NCBI GenBank assembly: GCA_964533785.1
Contig: CAZHNG010000188.1
Location: forward strand, 1 to 13,389
Source of the DNA: JANQRV01 sp964533785
GTDB lineage: Bacteria; Bacteroidota; Bacteroidia; Chitinophagales; Saprospiraceae
Length of the DNA stretch: 13,389 bases
Reading direction: 5' to 3'
This document shows positions 7,829-13,389 of this stretch, piece after piece. Position 1 is the first letter of the stretch; every line of letters begins with the position of its first letter. The notes below the pieces were generated by a model. The model was not told the origin of the DNA and ran no database searches. It saw only the letters and a list, made by a program, of their open reading frames with translations. Position numbers and translations under genes: made by a program.

Positions 7829-8047
7829 TGAAAAAATTTTTATAGGAGGGGAAATAACTACCCGATGCCGGATAAACAAAACTGAGTATACGAGCTTAAA
7901 AGGAAAAATGTTCGTTCTTTAAAACAGGAAAAGAGACGACCTTTTTTTCGGGTTATATCATTTTTAATTTCTGATGGCATAAGCAGTCGAGCATAATCAT
8001 TTCATTGGTAGTCCACACACCAATCACTCATCGCCAATCTCATGCGG

Positions 8048-8114
8048 TCTGGTGTCAACGCCTACTGTCTGCCGGCAGGAGGCATCTGCTCTACTGCTTA
8101 AGTGAGACACCAGA
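8048..8114. repeat. Inverted repeat TCTGGTGTC/GACACCAGA around a GC palindrome
   Basis: Exact 9-bp arms at 8048-8056 and 8106-8114 with a 49-base spacer. The spacer contains CTGTCTGCC (8065-8073), overlapping the palindrome CTGCCGGCAG (8069-8078) and completing a CTGTCTGCCGGCAGG unit through 8079. That unit matches the theme of the cruciform at 4711-4746. Could be a small inserted element or folded RNA; no coding content. Confidence 0.5.
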
Positions 8115-8226
8115 TTTGAGGCACTAGAAGTTAGACTAAAAATTCTAACTAATTGACAGTCAAGGATAACTAATTTTATTCTAAAAAATTGATATCTATC
8201 GAATATCAGCGTTTTCTTGTCCAAAA

Positions 8227-8308
8227 TCTAGCGTCCCCGCCTGCCGTTACCGCCAGCCCGCCTGCTGTGCCAGCGGCCGGCAGGGTGGGCAGGTAGCGTC
8301 TAGCGTCC
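8227..8308. repeat. GC-rich palindromic patch between 10-bp direct repeats TCTAGCGTCC
   Basis: TCTAGCGTCC occurs at 8227-8236 and 8299-8308, and TAGCGTC once more at 8294-8300 directly before the second copy. The 62 bases between are far richer in GC than the flanks and contain CCTGCCG (8240-8246) pairing with CGGCAGG (8278-8284), plus a further GGGCAGG (8287-8293). This could be an inserted REP-like palindrome with duplicated target, or a tandem TAGCGTC tract interrupted by one. Confidence 0.55.
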
Positions 8309-8330
8309 AATATTCAACCGCCATCTGAAA

Positions 8331-8705
8331 TTATTTTTGCAAGGTATACCCTTTAAAAATGGCAAAGATCTCCATCACCAGGCCGGCTAGAATGACGATA
8401 GGAGCGAGTACCGTTCGGCGAAAACCGTAGATAATACTATCGTCCCAGATTTCCGGGCTTGGCATTTTACCGCCCCCCATCAAGAACATACCAATGACGA
8501 TCAACCCTATTCCGACCCCCATATAAATGTAATTCTCTCTGCCGAAAACCAATTCTTGTTGAGGAGTTTGCGCCTGGGTAGTGGATTTACCCTTTTTAGC
8601 AGTGGTAGGCTTTACCTTTCTCTTAGTAGTCGTTGTTTTGACCTCCTTGGGCTTAGAGGTGACGACAACTTTTTTCTTTTTTGTTACCTTGCTTTTATCG
8701 TCCAT
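8331..8705 (-). CDS. DUF3098 small membrane protein with Lys-rich N-terminus
   Basis: 124 residues. Residues 1-46 are a polar, Lys/Thr-rich tail with KKKKVVV and repeated TTxK stretches. The DUF3098 core follows: LVFGRENYIYMGVGIGLIVI (52-71), giving a first membrane segment (about 57-76), then SIIYGFRRTVLAPIVILAGL (89-108) leading into a second (about 97-117). The family is largely restricted to Bacteroidota and its function is not known; its constant position behind ftsX suggests an envelope or division role (inference). The core is family-sized (about 80 residues); the basic tail is an extension and is expected to lie in the cytoplasm. It starts 45 bases after the ftsX stop and is probably in the same transcript. 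Confidence 0.9.
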   Translation of the reverse strand: MDDKSKVTKKKKVVVTSKPKEVKTTTTKRKVKPTTAKKGKSTTQAQTPQQELVFGRENYIYMGVGIGLIVIGMFLMGGGKMPSPEIWDDSIIYGFRRTVLAPIVILAGLVMEIFAIFKGYTLQK

Positions 8706-8750
8706 TGTTAATATTGTGCTGTTTAAAATGAGAATAAAAACCCCTTCAAA

Positions 8751-9620
8751 TTAATACAAATCATCAACTCTCATTTTGAGGTATTTATTCACCGTATAAT
8801 AAGTACTGAAAAGATTGATCAAAATACTTACTGCAAAAATAACGACAATAAGTAGAATCAAGTCTATAATTGGATATAAAAAAATGGTTCCGGGTAAAAT
8901 CTCTTCCAAAAGATAAATGGTCAAAAACACCAAACCGATAGCCAGGCAAGCGCTCAGTATTCCGTTCCAAAAACTGCGTTTCAGATAAGGCCGGCTGATA
9001 AACCCCCAGGATGCTCCCACTAATTGCATGTTTTTGACCAGGAAACGGTTGCTGTAGAGAGACAATTTGACGGTATTGTGAATTAATACGACAACCACCA
9101 ACAGTAAAATAAAGCTAATGACAATCGCCGCATAAGTAATTCGCTGGATATTGTCGGTAATATAGTTTACCATATTATTTTGATAGTAAACATCATTCAC
9201 GATTTCAAAAGCGTCGATCTTACTAGTGATGGAATGTAGGCTGTCCCGTTGCATATAATCCGCATTGACATTAAAAGTAATAAGATCATAAAGGGGATTA
9301 GGCAGGCCCAGTAGCATAAAATCTTCACCAAATTCTTCTGCTAAAAACCGGGCTCCCTCCTCTTTACTGATGAAGCGATAACTCTTGGATTTGACAGCCG
9401 GATTACTATCGATATATTCTTTGAGCCGATCGATAGCAGATTGGGGAGCATCATTTTTCAATTCTACAATTAGATCAATATTTTCCTTCAAATGCTTGAA
9501 AACGCGGTTGGTCTTGAGCAAAAGGAGCCCAAAACCACTCAATAGAAAAAGCAGCAGTGATACACTGAACACAACATAAAAATAGTTTGGTTTATACCTT
9601 TTATCGGTGCGTTGTGACAT
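8751..9620 (-). CDS. ftsX: Cell division protein FtsX (permease-like)
   Basis: 289 residues. FtsX is the membrane part of the FtsEX ABC-like complex that links division to peptidoglycan hydrolase activation. Membrane segments are predicted at about 15-36, 163-181, 219-241 and 250-272, with the typical extracellular domain (about 40-160) between the first two. Family motifs include ELKNDAPQSAIDRLKEYI (53-70), the NTVKLSLYSNRFLVKNMQLV stretch (182-201) with GAS after it, and the C-terminal YYTVNKYLKMRVDDLY. No ftsE is nearby, which is usual in Bacteroidota. Head gene of the ftsX–DUF3098–uppP–truB order. It diverges from the gene at 9695; the 74 bases between must hold promoters for both. On the minus strand TACTTTTA (9659-9652) is one base off the -7 consensus. 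Confidence 0.94.
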   Translation of the reverse strand: MSQRTDKRYKPNYFYVVFSVSLLLFLLSGFGLLLLKTNRVFKHLKENIDLIVELKNDAPQSAIDRLKEYIDSNPAVKSKSYRFISKEEGARFLAEEFGEDFMLLGLPNPLYDLITFNVNADYMQRDSLHSITSKIDAFEIVNDVYYQNNMVNYITDNIQRITYAAIVISFILLLVVVVLIHNTVKLSLYSNRFLVKNMQLVGASWGFISRPYLKRSFWNGILSACLAIGLVFLTIYLLEEILPGTIFLYPIIDLILLIVVIFAVSILINLFSTYYTVNKYLKMRVDDLY

Positions 9621-9694
9621 TTTGCGGATTGTAATAGATAAAAATTAGGTGTAAAAGTATAAATTTATTGCAGATATAATCATTGTTTTGAGTT

Positions 9695-10330
9695 ATGAAA
9701 GTACAGTGTGTGTTGGCTTTGTTTTGGTTGATCCATATTGGTTTTAATACCGCAGAAGCTCAGATTTTTCTCGATAATGCTTCCTTTGAAGGAGAGCCGG
9801 CTGATGCCACCACTCCCGTCGGATGGCACAGATGTGAACCTTTAACTACCCCGGATATTTTACCGGGTATTTGGGGGGTTTACGCCGAACCATCGGACGG
9901 GGAGACTTACGTTGGTTTAATTACCAGAGAAAATGGTTCATTTGAAAGTATCGGTCAACGATTAAAAAATCCTATAAAAGCTGACGATTGCTATCAATTT
10001 CAATTAGATCTGGCACATTCCAATACTTATTCCGGATTCCGAGAACCTATCAAACTTCGTGTTTGGGGAGGGAGTATCAAATGCCAACGAAATCAATTGC
10101 TACTCGAAACGGATTTCATTGAACATACCGATTGGAAAACCTATCCCATCCTTTTTTTCGCTGAAAAAACCATCAACTACCTTATTTTCGAAGCCTTTTA
10201 CAAAGAAGATCCTACCCCTAGAAAAGGAAACATTTTAATTGATAATATATCCTTTTTAAAGAAATGCGACCGGGCGGATATCCCCCCTTCCTTCACACTT
10301 TTAGACAAGTCTATTATAAACTTTAACTAA
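9695..10330 (+). CDS. Secreted protein of unknown function, lectin/CBM-like beta-sandwich suspected
   Basis: 211 residues. The signal peptide covers residues 1-22, with cleavage expected after AEA (A22|Q23). The mature part begins IFLDNASFEGEPADATTPVG and contains PDILPGIWGVYAEPSDGETY (53-72), VGLITREN, ESIGQRL (84-90), CYQFQLDLAHS (99-109), LRVWGG (121-126) and ends its core with GNILIDNISF. This pattern of an N-SFEG start and an IDN(I/V)SF end is typical of secreted carbohydrate-binding-module-like beta-sandwiches in Bacteroidota, often joined to OmpA or sorting domains; here only the single module is present. Cysteines at 47, 99, 130 and 191 may form disulfides. No sorting domain is visible at the C-terminus. 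The ligand is unknown. Diverges from ftsX and is followed by a long gene-free stretch. Confidence 0.8.
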   Translation: MKVQCVLALFWLIHIGFNTAEAQIFLDNASFEGEPADATTPVGWHRCEPLTTPDILPGIWGVYAEPSDGETYVGLITRENGSFESIGQRLKNPIKADDCYQFQLDLAHSNTYSGFREPIKLRVWGGSIKCQRNQLLLETDFIEHTDWKTYPILFFAEKTINYLIFEAFYKEDPTPRKGNILIDNISFLKKCDRADIPPSFTLLDKSIINFN

Positions 10331-10551
10331 CATTAATTAATTTAATCTGAACAAAAACATAAAAAAACAGTAACTGAAAAGCCATAAATTTCCAACCATT
10401 CCCAATAAATAATTACGCTTCAATAATCACTTATACCCAATATAATTAAAAATGCACCCACAACAACACAGCTATTCTACTTTTTTAGTCCGCAACAATT
10501 AAAAAACACCAATATTTTTTTAAATAAAATATTCTATATATAAAGACTTCA

Positions 10552-10579
10552 TTTGATTTGACAAAAAACACAAATCAAA
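10552..10579. other. 9-bp hairpin TTTGATTTG/CAAATCAAA
   Basis: Perfect 9-bp arms separated by a 10-base A-rich loop. It is followed about 25 bases later by the -7-like box TAAATTTG. Without a T-run it is not a typical terminator; a regulator site or folded RNA end are possible. Confidence 0.4.
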
Positions 10580-10669
10580 CTATCAGAACATAATCTAAAC
10601 TGAGTAAATTTGAATATAAATCATGAGGCTGTTAAAGTAAAAATAACTATGGAAAAAAGAGGCCGCCAA

Positions 10670-10701
10670 TTTGCGGTTTAACATTATTAATATTATATTT
10701 G
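10670..10701 (+). promoter_or_regulatory. Bacteroidota-type promoter (TTTG, 20 bp, TATATTTG)
   Basis: TTTG at 10670-10673 and TATATTTG at 10694-10701, separated by 20 bases, match the established Bacteroidota sigma consensus TTTG / TAnnTTTG. Transcription should start about 10707-10709. No protein gene follows; instead an intrinsic terminator comes 45 bases after the -7 box. Confidence 0.7.
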
Positions 10702-10707
10702 TAGGAC

Positions 10708-10774
10708 TAAAAAGTAGTTTTTGTGTTTATTTGTTTGGGTTAGAGGCCCTTGCTCGAAATGGCAAGGGTTTTTT
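10708..10774 (+). ncRNA. Candidate small RNA, about 67 nt, between orphan promoter and terminator
   Basis: The interval is bounded on the left by a consensus promoter (10670-10701) and on the right by a 7-bp GC-rich hairpin with six T (10747-10774). The 5' half is U-rich and single-stranded (TAGTTTTTGTGTTTATTTG region). No good reading frame lies in it: the only ATG (10759) falls inside the terminator loop. It does not match an RNA family I recognise. It could instead be an attenuated leader, but the nearest plus-strand gene is about 1 kb away. Exact ends are estimates. Confidence 0.5.
10747..10774 (+). terminator. Intrinsic terminator CCCTTGC/GCAAGGG + T6
   Basis: Stem CCCTTGC (10747-10753) with GCAAGGG (10762-10768), an 8-base loop, then six T (10769-10774). 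Bases 10743-10746 can extend the stem by pairing with the T-run. Strong, standard form on the plus strand. Confidence 0.8.
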
Positions 10775-10849
10775 GTTTGTCAACCAAAACGAGAAGTAAA
10801 CAACTCAAAAAATATGCCTCTTGTGCATTCAAAATCAAGTTCATCCTAA

Positions 10850-10893
10850 ATTGAATTTATGGTGGCGCATCAAATTTTCATCGTAAATTCAAT
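10850..10893. other. 10-bp inverted repeat ATTGAATTTA/TAAATTCAAT
   Basis: Exact arms at 10850-10859 and 10884-10893 with a 24-base spacer. No T-run. Followed 11 bases later by another hairpin. Function unknown. Confidence 0.4.
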
Positions 10894-10904
10894 AAAGTAG
10901 GTTG

Positions 10905-10941
10905 CTGAGGTGAAATTATAAGATATCACAATTTACCTCAG
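10905..10941. other. Bulged 12-bp hairpin CTGAGGTgAAATT/AATTTACCTCAG
   Basis: Left arm 10905-10917 pairs with 10930-10941 over 12 bp with a single bulged G; the 12-base loop contains GATATC. It lies beyond the terminator of the DUF1573 transcript. Could be a protein-binding operator or a remnant of an inserted palindrome. Confidence 0.4.
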
Positions 10942-10987
10942 TATGATTTCCTGGTATTCCCGTATGCAAGAAAGGTATGGCAATTAT

Positions 10988-11040
10988 TTAACTAAAAAAG
11001 GTATACACAATGTTAATCGAGTATACCTTTTTTTAGTTTA
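10988..11040. terminator. Bidirectional terminator (AAAAAAGGTATAC / GTATACCTTTTTT)
   Basis: TTAACTAAAAAAGGTATAC (10988-11006) and its near-perfect inverse (11021-11040) flank a 14-base loop. A-runs on one side and T-runs on the other make it work in both directions. On the minus strand it ends the DUF1573 transcript, whose stop codon is about 40 bases away; on the plus strand it would stop read-through from the small-RNA region. Confidence 0.75.
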
Positions 11041-11078
11041 ATAAAGCGAAATAGCCCCTGAATCTTCAGGAGTACATG

Positions 11079-11564
11079 CTAATTATTTCCGCTCTTGAAC
11101 ATATTTTTCTCTCCTTCGGGTACTCCGGCAGGCTCTTCAGGTTTCTTAAGTACTTTACCGACTACAGAAAGTTTGATAGGACCTTGACTTGAGTTAGTAG
11201 TGATAGTCACGGTCTTATTGATAGGGCCGACACGATTGGTGGCATAGCGCACTTTTATTTCTGCTGTTTCGCCGGGAGCGATGGCTTCTTCAGGATAGGT
11301 AGGCACCGTACACCCGCAGCTACCTTTCGCATTGGTGATCAAAAGAGGCTCAGTACCCGTATTTTTGAAGCTAACGGTACGATAGGGATCAGAATCTTGC
11401 TGAATAGTACCGAAATCAACTTTTTTCAATTCAAAATGCATGAAAGGACCATCCACTTTTTGCTCCGCTGCCTTTTTTTCAGTTTTCATTTCAACACCTG
11501 ATTTTTGGGCAACAGCGCTCAACCCGATAGCTAACATTAGACCTAAAAGGAAAATCTTTTTCAT
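11079..11564 (-). CDS. Secreted DUF1573 protein
   Basis: 161 residues. Signal peptide about 1-19 (cleavage after AVA, before Q20). The DUF1573 domain spans about 42-137: FELKKVDFGTIQQ (44-56), VSFKNTGTEPLLITNAKGSC (64-83) continuing GCTVPTYP with the characteristic CGC (Cys83, Cys85), PGETAEIKVRYATN (97-110) and a closing IKLSVVGKV strand. The fold is an immunoglobulin-like beta-sandwich related to ASH/MSP domains; the molecular role is unknown though the family is abundant in Bacteroidota and Planctomycetes. The last 25 residues are charged and Pro-rich. It is a single-gene unit with its own promoter (11610-11617) and a bidirectional terminator. Confidence 0.92.
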   Translation of the reverse strand: MKKIFLLGLMLAIGLSAVAQKSGVEMKTEKKAAEQKVDGPFMHFELKKVDFGTIQQDSDPYRTVSFKNTGTEPLLITNAKGSCGCTVPTYPEEAIAPGETAEIKVRYATNRVGPINKTVTITTNSSQGPIKLSVVGKVLKKPEEPAGVPEGEKNMFKSGNN

Positions 11565-11603
11565 ATTGTCTTTTTTTGATGATTATAATCCAAACACATA
11601 GAG

Positions 11604-11617
11604 TATTTGCAAATATA
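11604..11617 (-). promoter_or_regulatory. Promoter of the DUF1573 gene, -7 box within a palindrome
   Basis: On the minus strand TATATTTG (11617-11610) is an exact TAnnTTTG -7 box, placed about 45 bases before the ATG. No TTTG is seen at -33; that region is A-rich with GTTAAC repeated (11625-11630 and 11639-11644). The box overlaps the perfect 12-bp palindrome TATTTGCAAATA (11604-11615), which could be an operator. Confidence 0.6.
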
Positions 11618-11678
11618 AGATATAGTTAACTTTTTTTTGTTAACGCATCGTTAATATGAGTTCTTCTGCCCTAATGTT

Positions 11679-11696
11679 CCTGACCGAAGCGTCAGG
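11679..11696. other. 6-bp hairpin CCTGAC/GTCAGG
   Basis: Exact arms at 11679-11684 and 11691-11696 with loop CGAAGC, immediately before the heptanucleotide tract. No T-run follows, so it is not a terminator by itself. Confidence 0.4.
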
Positions 11697-11698
11697 GG

Positions 11699-11731
11699 AT
11701 TGCTCATTGCTCATTGCTCATTGCTCATTGC
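11699..11731. repeat. Heptanucleotide tandem repeat (ATTGCTC)x4.7
   Basis: Four identical ATTGCTC units (11699-11726) and a partial ATTGC (11727-11731), without a mismatch. The tract ends 61 bases before the xylulokinase ATG, where a promoter would be expected; no TAnnTTTG box is found there. Perfect identity suggests recent slippage, so copy number could vary between strains. Confidence 0.85.
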
Positions 11732-11792
11732 AAAGTTTTAACTTCTAGCAATTTCTTTCTACCTTCCGGCACACTTTCATCAGGATAATACT

Positions 11793-13289
11793 ATGTATTT
11801 ACTAGGATACGATATCGGCAGTTCTTCCGTAAAAGTAGCATTAGTTGATGCTGCGACAAAAAAGACCATTGCTACCCACCAATCGCCCTCAGAAACGATG
11901 CCTATGCAGGCAGAACAACCTGGATGGGCGGAGCAAGACCCTGCCATGTGGTGGGAACATGTTTGTAAAGCGACAAAATCCGTTATTGCGGAACACGCTA
12001 TTGACCCTGGACAAATCAAAGCGATTGGCATCGCCTATCAAATGCATGGCCTGGTCATTTTAGATGCCGACTTTAATGTCTTGAGACCTTCTATTATATG
12101 GTGCGACAGTAGAGCAGTAACCATTGGAAATGAAGCTTTCGATGCTATAGGCCATCAGCAATGCCTAAACTGCATGCTCAATTCTCCCGGGAATTTCACT
12201 GCCTCAAAATTGAAGTGGGTACAGCAAAATGAACCGGAGCTATACGATAAAGTAAAATACTTTATGCTACCGGGGGATTACATTGCCTTTAGATTTACTG
12301 GACAGCCAGCGACTACCGCTTCCGGACTTTCTGAGGGTATTTTATGGGATTTTCAAAAAAATGGAGTTTCAGACCTTTTGCTGGATCACTTTGGGATAGA
12401 TAAGTCTCTTGTCCCCCCCATTGTTCCAACATTAGCCAGGCAGGGTACACTTACCCGCAGTGCAGCAGCCGAAGCAGGACTCGTAGAAGGCATTCCGGTA
12501 ACTTACCGTGCGGGTGACCAGCCTAATAACGCGATGTCGCTCAATGTTTTAAACCCCGGTGAAATTGCTGCTACCGGTGGTACTTCCGGTGTGGTTTATG
12601 GCGTTATCGACTATCCTACTACCGATCCAACTTCACGTATCAACGGTTTTGCACACGTAAATCATACTACAGCCGATCCGAGAATAGGTGTTCTACTTTG
12701 CATCAACGGCGCCGGCATCCTATACAGCTGGACCAGACAGCAAATCATGGGTTCGAGGGTTGCTTTTTCAGAAATGGAAAAAATGGCTTCATCTGTTCCA
12801 ATCGGAGCACAAGGGTTAAACATCATCCCTTTTGGCAATGGTGCAGAAAGGATTCTCGAAAACAAAAACCCCGGAGCACAAATGAACAACTTACAATTAA
12901 ATATTCACGAACGACCTCACCTTATCCGGGCCGCATTAGAAGGTATTGCTTTTTCCTTCGTTTACGGCATGGAAATTCTCCAGGAAATGGGCTTGCAAAC
13001 CAATATCATGCGCGTAGGAAACGATAACCTTTTCCAATCTTCTGTTTTCTCTCATACGATAGCCTCGCTTACAAACAGTCATATTGAAGTGATGCAAACT
13101 ACCGGTGCCGTTGGGGCGGCCAAAGCTTCCGGTGTTGCCGCTGGCCTTTATAGCTCCTTAGCAGAAGCTATGGAAGGAAATGAACTGGTTACTACTTATC
13201 ATCCGGTAGAAGAGAAATACGATGAGTATCAATCGGCTTATCAGCAGTGGAAAAAGGATCTTGCCCGATTAGTAATGAAAAAACAATAA
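11793..13289 (+). CDS. xylB: Xylulokinase (FGGY carbohydrate kinase)
   Basis: Phosphorylates D-xylulose to xylulose 5-phosphate, feeding xylose into the pentose phosphate pathway in the cytoplasm. 498 residues, full length for FGGY kinases. N-terminal phosphate-binding loop GYDIGSSSVKVALVD (5-19, Asp7), xylulokinase-type QMHG (83-86), WCDSRA (103-108), the catalytic-base region YRAGDQPNNAM (238-248) with Asp242, and GGTSGV (262-267); the second FGGY domain includes GLNIIPFGNGAER and a late TTGAVGAAKASGVAAG. The QMHG motif favours xylulokinase over other FGGY members, though substrate is inferred. The start MYLLGYDIGSS is the usual one; AGGA lies 8 bases upstream, possibly a weak ribosome site. 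The upstream region carries a heptanucleotide repeat. A xylose isomerase gene is commonly adjacent to xylB; none is visible in the 100 bases remaining. Confidence 0.93.
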   Translation: MYLLGYDIGSSSVKVALVDAATKKTIATHQSPSETMPMQAEQPGWAEQDPAMWWEHVCKATKSVIAEHAIDPGQIKAIGIAYQMHGLVILDADFNVLRPSIIWCDSRAVTIGNEAFDAIGHQQCLNCMLNSPGNFTASKLKWVQQNEPELYDKVKYFMLPGDYIAFRFTGQPATTASGLSEGILWDFQKNGVSDLLLDHFGIDKSLVPPIVPTLARQGTLTRSAAAEAGLVEGIPVTYRAGDQPNNAMSLNVLNPGEIAATGGTSGVVYGVIDYPTTDPTSRINGFAHVNHTTADPRIGVLLCINGAGILYSWTRQQIMGSRVAFSEMEKMASSVPIGAQGLNIIPFGNGAERILENKNPGAQMNNLQLNIHERPHLIRAALEGIAFSFVYGMEILQEMGLQTNIMRVGNDNLFQSSVFSHTIASLTNSHIEVMQTTGAVGAAKASGVAAGLYSSLAEAMEGNELVTTYHPVEEKYDEYQSAYQQWKKDLARLVMKKQ

Positions 13290-13389
13290 ATTCACCATTA
13301 TTATGGGCAAAGTCTATTACTGAAAAATCAAAACAAGCTCTTAATTTTTCACTATTTATTGGTGGGCTACGATTGTACCGGAATTACTT

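Larger units (their letters stand above)
7829..8330. other. Repeat-filled gap inside the ftsX–DUF3098–uppP–truB cluster
   Basis: About 500 bases without a convincing gene; the 66-codon minus-strand frame at 8024-8224 runs through the repeats and has no recognisable domain. From left to right there are an inverted repeat TCTGGTGTC/GACACCAGA (8048-8056, 8106-8114) enclosing a GC palindrome CTGCCGGCAG (8069-8078), a hairpin AGTTAGA/TCTAACT (8129-8135, 8144-8150), TTGACaGTCAA (8153-8163), TGATAT/ATATCA (8190-8195, 8203-8208), and a strongly GC-rich patch between direct repeats (8227-8308). Base composition changes abruptly within it. Confidence 0.65.
10331..11078. other. AT-rich gene-free stretch with promoter, small-RNA candidate and many hairpins
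   Basis: About 750 bases with no supported protein gene. Structures in order: AATATTTT/AAAATATT (10511-10518, 10526-10533), TTTGATTTG/CAAATCAAA (10552-10560, 10571-10579), a lone -7 box TAAATTTG (10605-10612), a full promoter (10670-10701), an intrinsic terminator (10747-10774), ATTGAATTTA/TAAATTCAAT (10850-10859, 10884-10893), a bulged hairpin (10905-10941) and a bidirectional terminator (10988-11040). Confidence 0.7.

Noticed and set aside
7829..7879. 17-residue N-terminal extension of UppP
   Set aside because: The family begins at MEDILRAVILGIIQG; the extension is charged and Pro-rich ahead of the first membrane segment.
8024..8224. 66-codon minus-strand frame between uppP and the DUF3098 gene
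   Set aside because: It runs through inverted repeats and a GC palindrome, and the protein shows no domain, signal peptide or familiar motif.
8048..8308. CRISPR array
   Set aside because: The repeats are inverted and of different sequences, without regular direct repeats and spacers.
10759..10854. 31-codon plus-strand frame MARVFCLSTK...
   Set aside because: Its ATG lies in the loop of an intrinsic terminator and codon use shows no coding character.
13290..13389. Possible next gene after xylB
   Set aside because: The first ATG frame ends after six codons and the rest has too little sequence to judge.

Overview
The window looks like the chromosome of a member of the Bacteroidota. Supporting signs are the ftsX–DUF3098–uppP–truB gene order, a DUF1573 protein, an S9 peptidase of the type with a long C-terminal extension, general absence of Shine-Dalgarno sequences, and -7 promoter boxes of the TAnnTTTG type. 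A Saprospiria-like lineage is possible, but that is only an impression from protein style. The DNA is moderately AT-rich, with a few sharply GC-rich palindromic patches between genes.

Layout. Positions 1-4416 (minus strand) hold an S9-family peptidase followed by a truncated thioredoxin-fold/DUF255 protein (YyaL/SPATA20 type), probably one transcription unit; the second gene seems to start with TTG. A 415-base divergent gap follows, holding a MITE-like element (13-bp terminal inverted repeats, 9-bp flanking direct repeats, GC-rich cruciform inside). A secreted or lipid-anchored six-Asp-box beta-propeller protein follows on the plus strand (4832-6151), running convergently into truB.

Positions 6295-9620 (minus strand) are the conserved cell-envelope/RNA cluster ftsX, DUF3098, uppP, truB (in transcription order). 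About 500 bases filled with inverted and direct repeats lie between the DUF3098 gene and uppP. A secreted protein of unknown function diverges from ftsX (9695-10330). A 748-base AT-rich stretch without a protein gene follows. It contains a Bacteroidota-type promoter 45 bases before a good intrinsic terminator, which together suggest a small RNA of about 65-70 nt, plus several further hairpins and a bidirectional terminator.

The right end carries a DUF1573 secreted protein (minus) with a recognisable promoter, a heptanucleotide tandem repeat (ATTGCTC)n, and a complete xylulokinase gene (plus). The protein-coding genes are mostly housekeeping or familiar Bacteroidota genes; no defence island, phage or biosynthetic cluster is visible. 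The least explained parts are the intergenic elements: the MITE-like unit at 4611-4802, the GC-rich palindromic repeat family at three sites, and the candidate small RNA near 10708-10774.
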